Assembly (NCBI RefSeq): GCF_001417815.1
Contig: NZ_BCFK01000003.1
Coordinates: forward strand, 124,001 to 188,000
From: Bifidobacterium aesculapii
GTDB taxonomy: Bacteria > Actinomycetota > Actinomycetes > Actinomycetales > Bifidobacteriaceae
Length of the DNA: 64,000 nt
Direction of reading: 5' to 3'
Positions within the stretch are counted from its first letter, which is position 1. Each line of letters starts with the position of its first letter. Shown in pieces: positions 45,689-56,883 of the stretch. The position numbers were made by a program, and so were the translations under genes. Under the pieces are notes generated by a model. It saw only the letters and a program-made list of their open reading frames with translations, was not told the DNA's origin and did no database searches.

Positions 45689-45720
45689 GTCATCCGACAC
45701 GAGAGTCATCCGACACGAGA
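45689..45720 (+). repeat. Perfect 16-bp tandem duplication
   Basis: GTCATCCGACACGAGA occurs twice head to tail at 45689-45704 and 45705-45720, just before the terminator hairpin that follows hpf. No function is evident; a slippage or repair duplication is likely. Confidence 0.8.
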
Positions 45721-45723
45721 TAT

Positions 45724-45765
45724 GAGTGGGGGCCGCTTCCTGATGACCGGAAGCGGCCCCCACTC
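45724..45765 (+). terminator. 17-bp hairpin after hpf
   Basis: GAGTGGGGGCCGCTTCC pairs perfectly with GGAAGCGGCCCCCACTC around TGATGACC. It stands between hpf and secA; no T-tract. The remaining sequence to secA (45766-45967) holds three GATAAT/ATTATC motifs described in the findings. Confidence 0.75.
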
Positions 45766-45967
45766 GTATCTCCGGCGATGGTCCGTCACGCCGTGCGCCA
45801 TGGTTTGCGAGACGAAATACGCGATAATGTGGAGAATCGCACGGCCTTATCGGCATTATCGCGTAAGATAATCGGCAGTGTGTCCGCACAGACGCGTCAC
45901 GGGGCAGGCAAGTGGGCCAGAACCGCGACGGATGGGCGGATGCTTGGGAACGACACAGGAGCGAACA

Positions 45968-48889
<2,922 letters not shown>

Positions 48890-48907
48890 TCTGACCGCTT
48901 CCGCGTG

Positions 48908-48955
48908 ATGGGAGGGCCCCGACGGTTCATCATGAACCCGTCGGGGCCCTCCCAT
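48908..48955. terminator. 18-bp hairpin between convergent secA and the TetR gene
   Basis: ATGGGAGGGCCCCGACGG pairs with CCGTCGGGGCCCTCCCAT; the stem extends inward by TTCAT/ATGAA past a one-base bulge. It starts 19 nt after secA and can serve both directions. Confidence 0.8.
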
Positions 48956-48964
48956 ATCCGCTCG

Positions 48965-49711
48965 TCAGCGTGTTCCCGCTGCTCCCGTCGTCGACTCGAG
49001 CAGTTTCAGGTTCTCCCGGTAGACTTCAAAGCCCGAGTGGGCGACGAGGTTCGCGGTCATGCCGACCATCAGCTCGATCGGCTCCTGCCTGCCCCGGCGG
49101 AACCAGTCCTTGAGCATGTTCACGACTCCTCCGGCGATGTAGCCGAATTGGTAGTCGCTCAGCGTCTTCGCCATCGTCGGATCCGCAATCGTGGGGTCCG
49201 TGGTTGCCGGATTCATGCCGGAAGCATCGCCCGAGGCCGCCTCCGCATGAATCGCAGTGGTTCCGGTTCCGTTGTCTCCGCCCGTCTCCGGGAAGATCTG
49301 TGGTGCGACCGTCTCGCTGCACACCTTGAAGATCGCGTCGATGATGTCCGCGTACAACCCTTCGCCGGACGGCGTCGCCAGCAGAGGGAGCAGCTGTTCC
49401 CTGCCGTCCAACGACTCGTAGACCTCGCGGATGAACGGGCGGTAGTCGCCGTCGCGCATCTCCTGTGCATGCCGGTACGTCATGTCCGTGTACATGCCGA
49501 TCAGGTCGAGCCGCAGCTGGTCGAACATGTCGTATACGTCGTGGTAGTGCGCGTAGAACGTGACGCGATTGACGTCGGCCAGTTCCGTCAGTCCGGTGAC
49601 GGTGATCCTGTTCAGCGGCTTGTCTGCCAGCAGGCGCAGCAGCGCCTCCTGCAGGAGACGTCGGGTGCGTCGTGTTCTCCGATCCGTTTTGGCATCATTT
49701 TCTACTGTCAT
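48965..49711 (-). CDS. TetR-family transcriptional regulator
   Basis: This 248-residue regulator has an N-terminal helix-turn-helix: RTRRLLQEALLRLLADKPLN, ITVTGLTELADVNRVTFYAH, YHDVYDMFDQL. The C-terminal ligand/dimer domain contains a 45-residue low-complexity insert (about 140-185, Thr/Ala/Gly/Pro-rich) before DYQFGYIAGGVVNMLKDWFR, which resembles the TetR_C_7/DhaS-type tail. It diverges from the MMPL gene with 161 bp between them, the classic layout for a local repressor of an efflux operon. Confidence 0.9.
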   Translation of the reverse strand: MTVENDAKTDRRTRRTRRLLQEALLRLLADKPLNRITVTGLTELADVNRVTFYAHYHDVYDMFDQLRLDLIGMYTDMTYRHAQEMRDGDYRPFIREVYESLDGREQLLPLLATPSGEGLYADIIDAIFKVCSETVAPQIFPETGGDNGTGTTAIHAEAASGDASGMNPATTDPTIADPTMAKTLSDYQFGYIAGGVVNMLKDWFRRGRQEPIELMVGMTANLVAHSGFEVYRENLKLLESTTGAAGTR

Positions 49712-49732
49712 TGTCGTTTTTCTTACAAGTGT

Positions 49733-49754
49733 CGTATATGTTGTGGTGTATACG
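49733..49754. promoter_or_regulatory. Candidate TetR operator between the regulator and the MMPL operon
   Basis: CGTATA (49733-49738) and TATACG (49749-49754) are inverted arms 10 bp apart in an AT-rich part of the divergent gap. A second pair, GATACCCC (49807-49814) and GGGGTATC (49863-49870), brackets the MMPL promoter region; the latter ends 2 nt before the GTG start. Confidence 0.4.
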
Positions 49755-49872
49755 TCGAAAGTCGCCCGGCATGATGGTTGCAGGGCACCCCGGCAACTCC
49801 AATAATGATACCCCGTAAAACAACAGATGTAGTGAAAAACACGGCTGTAAGGAAACTGTCAGGGGGTATCGG

Positions 49873-52065
49873 GTGCAACGCATCGTCAACGGCTTTCTCA
49901 GACATCGCGTCATCGTGGTGATCGCATTCGCGATACTAACGATTCTCGGGGCCATCGCCTACCCGCAGGTCAAGGTCAACTATTCGTTCGCCGACTACCT
50001 GCCGAAGGATGCCCCGTCCGTCATCGCCCTCGACGACATGAAGGAGTCGTTCGATGCTGGCGTGCCGAACGCGCGCCTGTACGCCGAAGGCATCACCGAA
50101 GTGCAGGCGGACCGGCTTGCCGACGATCTGGCCGGCATCGACGGGATCGATGAGGTCATGTGGCTCGGCTCTGTCGTCGACACCAAGACGCCGGCGGAGA
50201 TCCAGGACGCGGACACCGTCTCCTCGTGGAAGACGGACAAGGGGTACCTGTACCAGTTGACCATCGACTCGTCCAAGCTGGTCGACGCGGTACCCGAGGC
50301 CAGAACCGTGGCCGAACAGGCGCATGCGACGCGCGTGACGATGTCCGGCGACGGCGTCACCACGGCCGAGGCGCAGGGATCCGCCGGACCGGAGATCATG
50401 CTGATCATGGCCATCGGCGTGGCGATCATCATCGGCATTCTGCTCATCACCTCGCATTCGTGGTTCGAGCCGGTGATCTTCCTCATCATCATCGGCGTGG
50501 CGATCGTGATGAACATGGGGTCGAACATCATGCTCGGGGAGATCAGCTTCGTCAGTCAGATCTGCGGAGCCATCCTCCAGCTCGCCGTCTCGATGGACTA
50601 CGCGATCGTGCTGCTGCACACCTTCCGCAGGGTCGAGAAGGAAATGCCCGGAGCCACGCCGGTAGAGGCGATGGCCGAAACCATGATCCGCAGCTTCACG
50701 GTGATTCTGAGCTCGGCGGCCGTCACCTTCTTCGGCTTCCTCTCGCTGACGGTCATGCGCTTCGGCATCGGCGTGAACATGGGCGTCGTGCTCTCCAAGG
50801 GCATCGTGTTCAGCTTCCTGTCGATCATGCTGCTCATGCCCTGTCTGATTCTCATGTGCCTCAAACCGTTGAACGCATTGGAGCACCGGTATCTCATGCC
50901 ATCGTTCTCCCGGTTCGCGAAGGTTTCGATGCGCATCGCCCTGCCGGCGGCGCTGGTCGTCCTGATCGCGGCCGTTCCCGCCTACGTGGCGCAGGAGCGC
51001 AACGACTTCATCTACGGTTCGGCCGATTTCATGCAGCCGGGCAGCAGGCTCAAAACCGACGCCGACCACATCAACGACGCCTTCGGCCGATCCGAGACCT
51101 GGGTCATCATGGTTCCCGAAGGGCGATGGGCCGACGAGCAGGCCGTCGTCGACGACGTCGAACAGCTGCCTCATGTCACCGACGTCACCTCGTACGTCAC
51201 CATGGCCGGCAGGGCGATGCCGACGGCCATCGTCCCCGACAGCCAGCTGGACCAGCTCATCTCGCACGGATGGTCGCGTCTCGTCGTGTCGATGGACGTG
51301 CAGACCGAATCGAAGGACGCCTACGCGCTCGTGCCAGAGGTGCGCGACACCGTCGCCCGCCATTACGGCGACGACTACCGGCTGGTCGGCACGACGGTGA
51401 GCACCTACGACCTGAGGGACGTGGTGCGCGCCGACAGCGGCAAGGTACGGCTGTTCTCCATCGGCAGCATCGCACTCGTGCTGCTCATCGTGTTCCGGTC
51501 AATTGCAATCCCGGTCGTGGTGCTGCTCGCCATCGAAATCTCGATCTGGCTCAACCTCGCCGTACCGTATGTGACCGGCGACACCCTCAACTACATCGGA
51601 TACCTCGTCATCGAGGCCGTGCAGCTGGGAGCGGCCGTCGACTACGGCATCATCTACACGCGCGAATACCTGGACCAACGGCGACGGCACGGGCCACGCG
51701 AGGCGACGCGCCTGTCCATCCAGCATTCCGCGATCACGATCCTCACCTCGGCCACGATCCTCATCAGCGCCGGATTCGCCGTGCTGCGCATCGCATCCAA
51801 CGGCGTGATCAGCGAGATCGGCCTGCTCATCTCCCGTGGCGCCCTCATCTCCATGCTGCTCATGTTCCTGTTGCTGCCGTGGCTGTTCCGTGTATCGGAC
51901 GGCTTGATACGACGCACTTCGATCGGATTGGGTTTCCGCGACGACTGGCGATCCGAAGCGCAGCCCAATCGCCGCGATAGCCGCGACCGCCGATACGCCT
52001 ACTCATCAGCCATCCAATCCGCGGCCAGTACCGCCACCCACACCACGAAGGAGATCACACGATGA
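49873..52065 (+). CDS. MMPL/RND-superfamily transporter
   Basis: This 730-residue protein has the RND/MMPL duplication: span 1, an extracytoplasmic loop (about 35-175), five spans, a second large loop (about 375-515) and five more spans. The charged MMPL motif occurs in both halves: SMDYAIVLLHTFRRVEKE (about 240) and AVDYGIIYTREYLDQRRR (about 595), with the Asp-Tyr pairs used in proton coupling. Relatives export lipids, peptides or drugs. The start is GTG 49873. Its end overlaps the next secreted protein by 4 bases (ATGA), so they probably work as a unit. Confidence 0.92.
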   Translation: MQRIVNGFLRHRVIVVIAFAILTILGAIAYPQVKVNYSFADYLPKDAPSVIALDDMKESFDAGVPNARLYAEGITEVQADRLADDLAGIDGIDEVMWLGSVVDTKTPAEIQDADTVSSWKTDKGYLYQLTIDSSKLVDAVPEARTVAEQAHATRVTMSGDGVTTAEAQGSAGPEIMLIMAIGVAIIIGILLITSHSWFEPVIFLIIIGVAIVMNMGSNIMLGEISFVSQICGAILQLAVSMDYAIVLLHTFRRVEKEMPGATPVEAMAETMIRSFTVILSSAAVTFFGFLSLTVMRFGIGVNMGVVLSKGIVFSFLSIMLLMPCLILMCLKPLNALEHRYLMPSFSRFAKVSMRIALPAALVVLIAAVPAYVAQERNDFIYGSADFMQPGSRLKTDADHINDAFGRSETWVIMVPEGRWADEQAVVDDVEQLPHVTDVTSYVTMAGRAMPTAIVPDSQLDQLISHGWSRLVVSMDVQTESKDAYALVPEVRDTVARHYGDDYRLVGTTVSTYDLRDVVRADSGKVRLFSIGSIALVLLIVFRSIAIPVVVLLAIEISIWLNLAVPYVTGDTLNYIGYLVIEAVQLGAAVDYGIIYTREYLDQRRRHGPREATRLSIQHSAITILTSATILISAGFAVLRIASNGVISEIGLLISRGALISMLLMFLLLPWLFRVSDGLIRRTSIGLGFRDDWRSEAQPNRRDSRDRRYAYSSAIQSAASTATHTTKEITR

Positions 52066-54026
52066 CCATGACCAACACGCATCACGACAACGCAAACGCT
52101 GACACGCCGAGCGCCGTCGCCGACCGCCGACGCACGACGGCAAGAACGATCCTCGCACCCACCATCGCCGCATTCCTCACGGCCGTGCTCCTCGCGGTTC
52201 CGGCACTGGCCCCCGCGAATGCCGCGGACTCATCCCAGGCATCCGCGCGCGTCACGGCGGCGACCCCGGCGGGCAATGGAGACGAGGGCGCCGCGGGGAA
52301 CGGCAAGGACGAGACCGTCTACATCAAGACCAAGGCGAACGGTTCCGTCTCCGGAATCTACGTGGTCAACACCTTCGACTCCGGAGACACGCGCACCGTC
52401 CAGGACCCAGGCTCGTACACCAAGGTCACGAACCTCACCACCGACGCGAAACTCGAAGAGAAGAACGGCGCGGTGGACGTCACCACCCTTGACGACAAGC
52501 CCTTCTACTATCAGGGCGACCTCAAGGCGAACACCGCACTGCCCTGGAACGTCAGCGTCGACTACACGCTGGACGGCAGGACCGTCGACGCCAAGGAACT
52601 GGATGGGGCGGACGGCGAACTCGCCGTGACCCTGCGCATCACGCCCAACGAATCCGCCGACGAGAAGACCCGCGAATTCGCCGACGCCTACGTGATCCAG
52701 GCGCAGGGCACGTTCCCGCAGGAGTCGTTCGACATCACCGACGCCGGCGACGCCACCCTCGCACAATCCGGCGGCAACACCGTCGTCTCCGGCATGGTCC
52801 TGCCCGGGGAAACCGGAACGTTCACCATCCGCGGGCAGGCCAAGAACTTCACCAGCTCCGGATGGCAGATCACAGCGATGAGTCTCGACATGGCGCTGGA
52901 CGTGCGCGATCAGGACACCTCCCAACTCACCGAACAGACCGGCAAACTCGGCGACGCCACCGCGCAACTGGCGGCCGGCACGACATCCCTCGCCCAAGGC
53001 AACCGGGAACTGAGCCAGGGCCTCGGCTCACTCGCCGACGGAACCGCCGAACTCAACCGCGGCGCGCAATCCCTCGCCGGTGGAACGGCGACGCTCGCAC
53101 AAGGTGCGGACTCGCTCGCACAGGGCAACCGGCAACTCGCCGACGGACTGACGCAACTGAACGACGCCAGCGGGCGCATGAGCGAAGGCGTCAAGGGACT
53201 GCCCGAACAGATGACGGCGCTTTCCCAAGGCGTCACCACGCTCAAGCAGGGATCGGATGCGCTGAAACAGGGAGACGAACAATACCGGCAGGCGCTCGCC
53301 AGTGGCCGGCAGACGATTCTTTCACAGGTAGGCGGCGACATCGATGCGGCCGAAACGGCGTCCCGGCAGGCGTACGCTCAGGCGTTGGCCGTCGTGCAGC
53401 AGAACCCCGGCGACGCCCAGGCCATCGCGGCGCTCGACAAGGCGGTGACCGCCATGGCGCAGGTGCAGAACGCCAAGGGGCAGTATCAGGCGCTTGGGCA
53501 GGCGCTTGACGGCTACGCAGGCATCTCCTCCGGAGTCGGGCAGCTGAGCGGGGGAGTGGATCAGCTCGACACGAAGGTGAACGGTGCGGATCCGTCCGCA
53601 CAGGCATCCTCCGCACAGCTGACGCAGCTGGTCGACGGATTGGAAGCGATGCACACCGCCATCGGCCAGCTCAATACGGGAGCGCAATCCGCCGCTGATG
53701 GGGCCGATCAGCTGGCGCAGGGTCTGTCGACCGCGCATGCAGGTGCCAACAGTCTCGCCACCGGAACGGCTGCGGCAGACTCGGGCGCCCGCACGCTCGC
53801 CTCGGGCGCGGCCTCGGCCGCACAAGGCGCCGGCCAGCTCGATGACGGCGCCCGGGAACTTGCCGACTCCGTCAAGGGCATGGACGACAAGGTGCTCGAC
53901 GAACTGCAGAAGACCATCGACGAGAAACTCGGCAGGAACTTCACAGTGCATTCGTTCGTCGCCCCCGCCAACACCGCCGTCGACCGCGTCCAGTTCACCT
54001 ACGTCCTGCCCGGCATCGGGCAGTGA
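52062..54026 (+). CDS. Secreted YhgE/Pip-like coiled-coil repeat protein partnered with MMPL
   Basis: This 654-residue protein has a signal peptide (APTIAAFLTAVLLAVPALAP, cut after about residue 54), an N-terminal beta-rich region (about 80-285) and a long array of 7-residue repeats of the form L-A-x-G-x-x-x in two blocks (about 300-390 and 525-605), separated by a Gln/Ala-rich helical stretch. Such repeats are typical of YhgE/Pip proteins (infection protein family), but the C-terminal multi-span ABC-2-like domain of those proteins is missing; it ends in a short beta segment. It starts within the MMPL stop codon. It may form an elongated extracellular rod working with the transporter (inference). 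Confidence 0.8.
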   Translation: MTMTNTHHDNANADTPSAVADRRRTTARTILAPTIAAFLTAVLLAVPALAPANAADSSQASARVTAATPAGNGDEGAAGNGKDETVYIKTKANGSVSGIYVVNTFDSGDTRTVQDPGSYTKVTNLTTDAKLEEKNGAVDVTTLDDKPFYYQGDLKANTALPWNVSVDYTLDGRTVDAKELDGADGELAVTLRITPNESADEKTREFADAYVIQAQGTFPQESFDITDAGDATLAQSGGNTVVSGMVLPGETGTFTIRGQAKNFTSSGWQITAMSLDMALDVRDQDTSQLTEQTGKLGDATAQLAAGTTSLAQGNRELSQGLGSLADGTAELNRGAQSLAGGTATLAQGADSLAQGNRQLADGLTQLNDASGRMSEGVKGLPEQMTALSQGVTTLKQGSDALKQGDEQYRQALASGRQTILSQVGGDIDAAETASRQAYAQALAVVQQNPGDAQAIAALDKAVTAMAQVQNAKGQYQALGQALDGYAGISSGVGQLSGGVDQLDTKVNGADPSAQASSAQLTQLVDGLEAMHTAIGQLNTGAQSAADGADQLAQGLSTAHAGANSLATGTAAADSGARTLASGAASAAQGAGQLDDGARELADSVKGMDDKVLDELQKTIDEKLGRNFTVHSFVAPANTAVDRVQFTYVLPGIGQ

Positions 54027-54144
54027 GCAGAGGCGCGGCAGCCGCCTTCTGCAATATGGAAGCGGCCGGAGCGGTAAACGCGGAATCACTAGAATGAGGC
54101 GTGTCATCTGGTATGAAGGCGTGCAATCGCGCCAAGGAGGAACA

Positions 54145-55191
54145 ATGGCAGAGATCACGTGGAAGTCGATTCTCACCAAGCTGGTCGGGGGAGACCATCT
54201 GAGCGCGGAGGAGTCCGAGTGGTTCGTCGATGATCTGATGAAGGGCAACGCGAATCCGGCGGCCGTGGGCGCGGCCCTCGCCATGCAGCAGCAGCTTGGC
54301 CTGACTGCGGAAGAGGTGTCCGGCGCGGCCAAGGCCATGGTCTCGCATGCGGTGCCGCTCAACGTGTCCGGCGAGACCACCGACATCGTCGGCACCGGTG
54401 GCGACGGTTTCTCCACCGTGAACCTGTCCACCATGGGCTCTGTGGCCGCGGCGGCCGCCGGCGTGAAGATCGTCAAGCACGGCAACCGCGCCGCCTCCTC
54501 GAAGTGCGGTGCCGCCGACGTGCTCGAGGCGCTCGGCCTGCCGTTGGACCTGAAGCCCGAGGCGGTCGGCGAGGTCGGCGACGAGGTGGGCATCACCTTT
54601 GCGTTCGCCCGCACCTTCCACCCGGCCATGCGTTTCGTCGGTCCGATCCGCGCGGCGCTCGGCATCCCGTGCGTGTTCAACGTGCTCGGCCCCCTGACCA
54701 ACCCGGCCAAGCCCGCCCATGTGGCCATCGGCTGCGCGAAGCGTGAGGTCAGCCCGATCATGGCCGCCGTGTACGCGGCCAACGGCCAGTCCGGCATGGT
54801 CTACACGTCGCACGAGGGGCTCGACGAGCTCGCGCCCACCGGTCCGGTCTCCGTGTGGGAGATCCGCGACGGCAAGGTCACCGAAACCGAATTCGACCCG
54901 ACCGTCGAGCTTGGTTTGGAGAAGATCGACGTGGCGCAGCTCAAGGGCGGCGAGCCCGAGGTCAACGCCGCCGCGTTCCGCGATTTCCTTGCTGGCAAGG
55001 ACATTCCGGCCCGCACCACCGCGCTGCTCAACACCGCCTCCGCGATCGTCGCCGATGGGCATTTGATTGGCGACGGCACGCTGGCCGAACGGTTCCGCGA
55101 GGCATACAAGATCGCCGAAGAGACCGTCGACTCCGGCAAGGCCCAGGCCCTGCTCGACAAGTGGATCGAGACCGCCAAGTCCAAGGCGTGA
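54145..55191 (+). CDS. trpD: Anthranilate phosphoribosyltransferase
   Basis: This 348-residue enzyme joins anthranilate and PRPP, the second step of tryptophan synthesis. The PRPP/anthranilate motifs are all present: DIVGTGGDGFSTVNLST (about 78-94), KHGNRAASSKCGAADVLEAL, FARTFHPAMR, and NVLGPLTNPA. ATG 54145 lies behind AAGGAGGAACA; the in-frame ATG at 54094 overlaps a TAGAAT element and is unlikely. It stands alone, away from other trp genes. The preceding 118 bp have no convincing attenuator. Confidence 0.95.
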   Translation: MAEITWKSILTKLVGGDHLSAEESEWFVDDLMKGNANPAAVGAALAMQQQLGLTAEEVSGAAKAMVSHAVPLNVSGETTDIVGTGGDGFSTVNLSTMGSVAAAAAGVKIVKHGNRAASSKCGAADVLEALGLPLDLKPEAVGEVGDEVGITFAFARTFHPAMRFVGPIRAALGIPCVFNVLGPLTNPAKPAHVAIGCAKREVSPIMAAVYAANGQSGMVYTSHEGLDELAPTGPVSVWEIRDGKVTETEFDPTVELGLEKIDVAQLKGGEPEVNAAAFRDFLAGKDIPARTTALLNTASAIVADGHLIGDGTLAERFREAYKIAEETVDSGKAQALLDKWIETAKSKA

Positions 55192-55196
55192 TCATC

Positions 55197-55256
55197 TTCT
55201 CGGCGCGATTTTGGTGCGCAAAACCGCGGTTTTGCGCACCAAAATCGCGCCGAGAA
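55197..55256. terminator. 60-nt perfect palindrome between trpD and a convergent gene
   Basis: Bases 55197-55226 are the exact reverse complement of 55227-55256, with no loop (centre CCGCGG). It begins 6 nt after the trpD stop and ends 25 nt from the end of the convergent gene. As RNA it folds to a hairpin of up to 28 bp and could terminate both genes; as DNA it could extrude a cruciform. Its AAAA/TTTT tracts differ in base use from the surrounding genes, suggesting a mobile or repeated palindromic element. Confidence 0.7.
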
Positions 55257-55280
55257 ACGGAGACAGACGGGTGCCTGCCT

Positions 55281-55940
55281 CTACACGCGGGCGCCGTCGT
55301 CGAAGTAGCCGCCGCGGTCGCCGGGGCGGTCCTTGCGGTTGAGGATCTTGCCGACGAGCCCTGCGAGGCCGACGATCGTGCACAGGCCGAACACGAGGTT
55401 CAAGATGGTGCTGAGCACCGGAATCCCGTAGAGCGCGGGCACGAGGATCATGGCGAGCATGCCCGCCAGTCCGATAATCATCAGCGCCGCGAGCATCACG
55501 GTCGAGGTACGCAAATCGCCCAGATCGGGGTTCGGGGGAGTGAAGTCGCCGTCATCATGGGCGTCCATCACGTCGTCCGTGTCGAGCCAGCTGGAACCGG
55601 TGAAGTCGCGGGGGCCATGGCTCGCGCCCGTGCTGGAGAACGCGTCCGGCCTGAGGTCGTCGACGCTGAGCAGCCGCTCCTTCTCCTTGCGTTCCGCGTG
55701 CCGTTCGAAGCGTTTCGCGTTGCGGGAGGACGCCACATCGTTGAGGTCGTCCCTGTGCTCCGCCTGGAACGCGGCCCACGCTGCGTCGAGATTGCCGAGA
55801 TCCGGCTTGCCCGTATTCCCCTCCGGCGCATCGGCGTGGCCGGCGTCCTCGCCATGCCCTTGCGCCGGGCGGGACGCACCGTCATCCGATGCGGGGTTTG
55901 TACGCTCGTCGTCCGCGTTGGTATTGTTGAGTTCAGTCAT
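55281..55940 (-). CDS. Uncharacterised membrane protein with an acidic cytoplasmic N-terminus
   Basis: The 219-residue protein has a polar, Asp/Glu/Gly/Ala-rich N-terminal region (about 1-140) with RNAKRFERHAERKEKERLL in its middle, then two adjacent hydrophobic segments (STVMLAALMIIGLAGMLAMI and STILNLVFGLCTIVGLAGLV) and a short basic/acidic tail. I do not recognise the family. I set the start at ATG 55940, 7 nt after TAGAGT on the minus strand; the longer frame overlaps plsC. It is divergent from plsC with 51 bp between starts, which may hint at a shared envelope role. Confidence 0.8.
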   Translation of the reverse strand: MTELNNTNADDERTNPASDDGASRPAQGHGEDAGHADAPEGNTGKPDLGNLDAAWAAFQAEHRDDLNDVASSRNAKRFERHAERKEKERLLSVDDLRPDAFSSTGASHGPRDFTGSSWLDTDDVMDAHDDGDFTPPNPDLGDLRTSTVMLAALMIIGLAGMLAMILVPALYGIPVLSTILNLVFGLCTIVGLAGLVGKILNRKDRPGDRGGYFDDGARV

Positions 55941-55947
55941 ACCCACC

Positions 55948-55953
55948 ACTCTA
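55948..55953 (-). promoter_or_regulatory. -10 element for the leaderless membrane protein gene
   Basis: On the minus strand TAGAGT occupies 55953-55948, 7 nt before ATG 55940. Confidence 0.4.
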
Positions 55954-55991
55954 ATGCGCGGCCATGGCTTGCGCGGGGAGGGAAACGCCAA

Positions 55992-56702
55992 GTGCTCTAC
56001 TGGTTCTTCGTCAAAGTGTTCGGTCCCATCGCACGCCGCCGCCTCGGCCCGACGGCCAAGGGATTGGAGAACATCCCGCGCAAGGGCGGCGCCATCATCG
56101 CCGCCAACCATCTCGCCGTCATCGACGACGCGCTCATCCCGATCACCTGCCCGCGCATGGTGCATTTCATGGGCAAGGCCGAATACTTCGAAGGCAAGGG
56201 CGTCAAGGGCAAGTTCAAGAAGTGGTGGTTCACTTCCGTGGGCGTGTTCCCGGTGGACCGCTCCGGCGGCAACAAGTCGCTGGGCGCGCTCGAGCACGCG
56301 CGCGAGATCATCGAGGACGGCCACCTGTTCGGCATCCACATCGAGGGCACACGCAGCCCGGACGGCCGCCTGTACAAGGGTCACACCGGCGTGGCGCGCC
56401 TTGCGCTCGAGACCGGATGCCCGATCGTGCCGACCGCCCTCATCGGCTCCGACAAACTCCAGCCGATCGGCACGACGATTCCGAAGAAGGGCCGGACGCA
56501 GGTGATCTACGGCAAGCCCATCCACGTGGAGAAGAAGGCCGCCGATGAGATCACCCACGACGATCTGCGCGCCCTCACCGACCATCTCACCGCGGAGATC
56601 CAGAAGCTCAGCGGCCAGGAGTATGTGCCGGAATACGCGCAGAAGGTCAAGGCCGAGCTCAAGGCGAAGCGTGAGGCCGAACAGGCCGAACAGGCCGCGT
56701 AA
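55992..56702 (+). CDS. plsC: 1-acyl-sn-glycerol-3-phosphate acyltransferase (PlsC family)
   Basis: This 236-residue membrane-associated acyltransferase makes phosphatidic acid from lysophosphatidic acid. The catalytic NHx4D motif is NHLAVIDD (about 39-46), and the glycerol-phosphate-binding motif is EGTRSPDG (about 118-125), followed by ETGCPIVPTALIG. The C-terminus is a charged Lys/Glu/Ala helix. The GTG start at 55992 is preceded by GGGGAGGG. Longer in-frame extension back to 54855 is non-coding shadow of trpD and the neighbouring gene. Confidence 0.92.
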   Translation: MLYWFFVKVFGPIARRRLGPTAKGLENIPRKGGAIIAANHLAVIDDALIPITCPRMVHFMGKAEYFEGKGVKGKFKKWWFTSVGVFPVDRSGGNKSLGALEHAREIIEDGHLFGIHIEGTRSPDGRLYKGHTGVARLALETGCPIVPTALIGSDKLQPIGTTIPKKGRTQVIYGKPIHVEKKAADEITHDDLRALTDHLTAEIQKLSGQEYVPEYAQKVKAELKAKREAEQAEQAA

Positions 56703-56807
56703 GCGGAACGCGGCATCCGCCGAATGACCTGAATGAGACGCGGATAATCGAACAACACGAACCACACGGATGACGTCGATGCACATGACGTCCCGTGACA
56801 TCCCGAG

Positions 56808-56854
56808 TGAAAGGAAGGGCGGCTCCCCGCAATGGGGAGCCGCCCTTCCTTTCA
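56808..56854. terminator. 21-bp hairpin between convergent plsC and pknB
   Basis: TGAAAGGAAGGGCGGCTCCCC pairs perfectly with its complement at 56834-56854 around GCAAT. It lies about 105 nt after plsC and 29 nt from the pknB stop and should work in both directions. Confidence 0.82.
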
Positions 56855-56883
56855 GCTCACGCTCATGTCGCCCGTATCACATA

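Noticed and set aside
54094-54145. Possible trp leader peptide (an in-frame ATG 17 codons before trpD, one Trp codon)
   Set aside because: It is in frame with trpD without a stop, overlaps a TAGAAT element, and no terminator/antiterminator pair is visible.
55281-56801. Single 506-residue minus-strand gene across plsC
   Set aside because: The part opposite plsC is shadow; plsC motifs on the plus strand are intact and a -10 element marks the true start at 55940.
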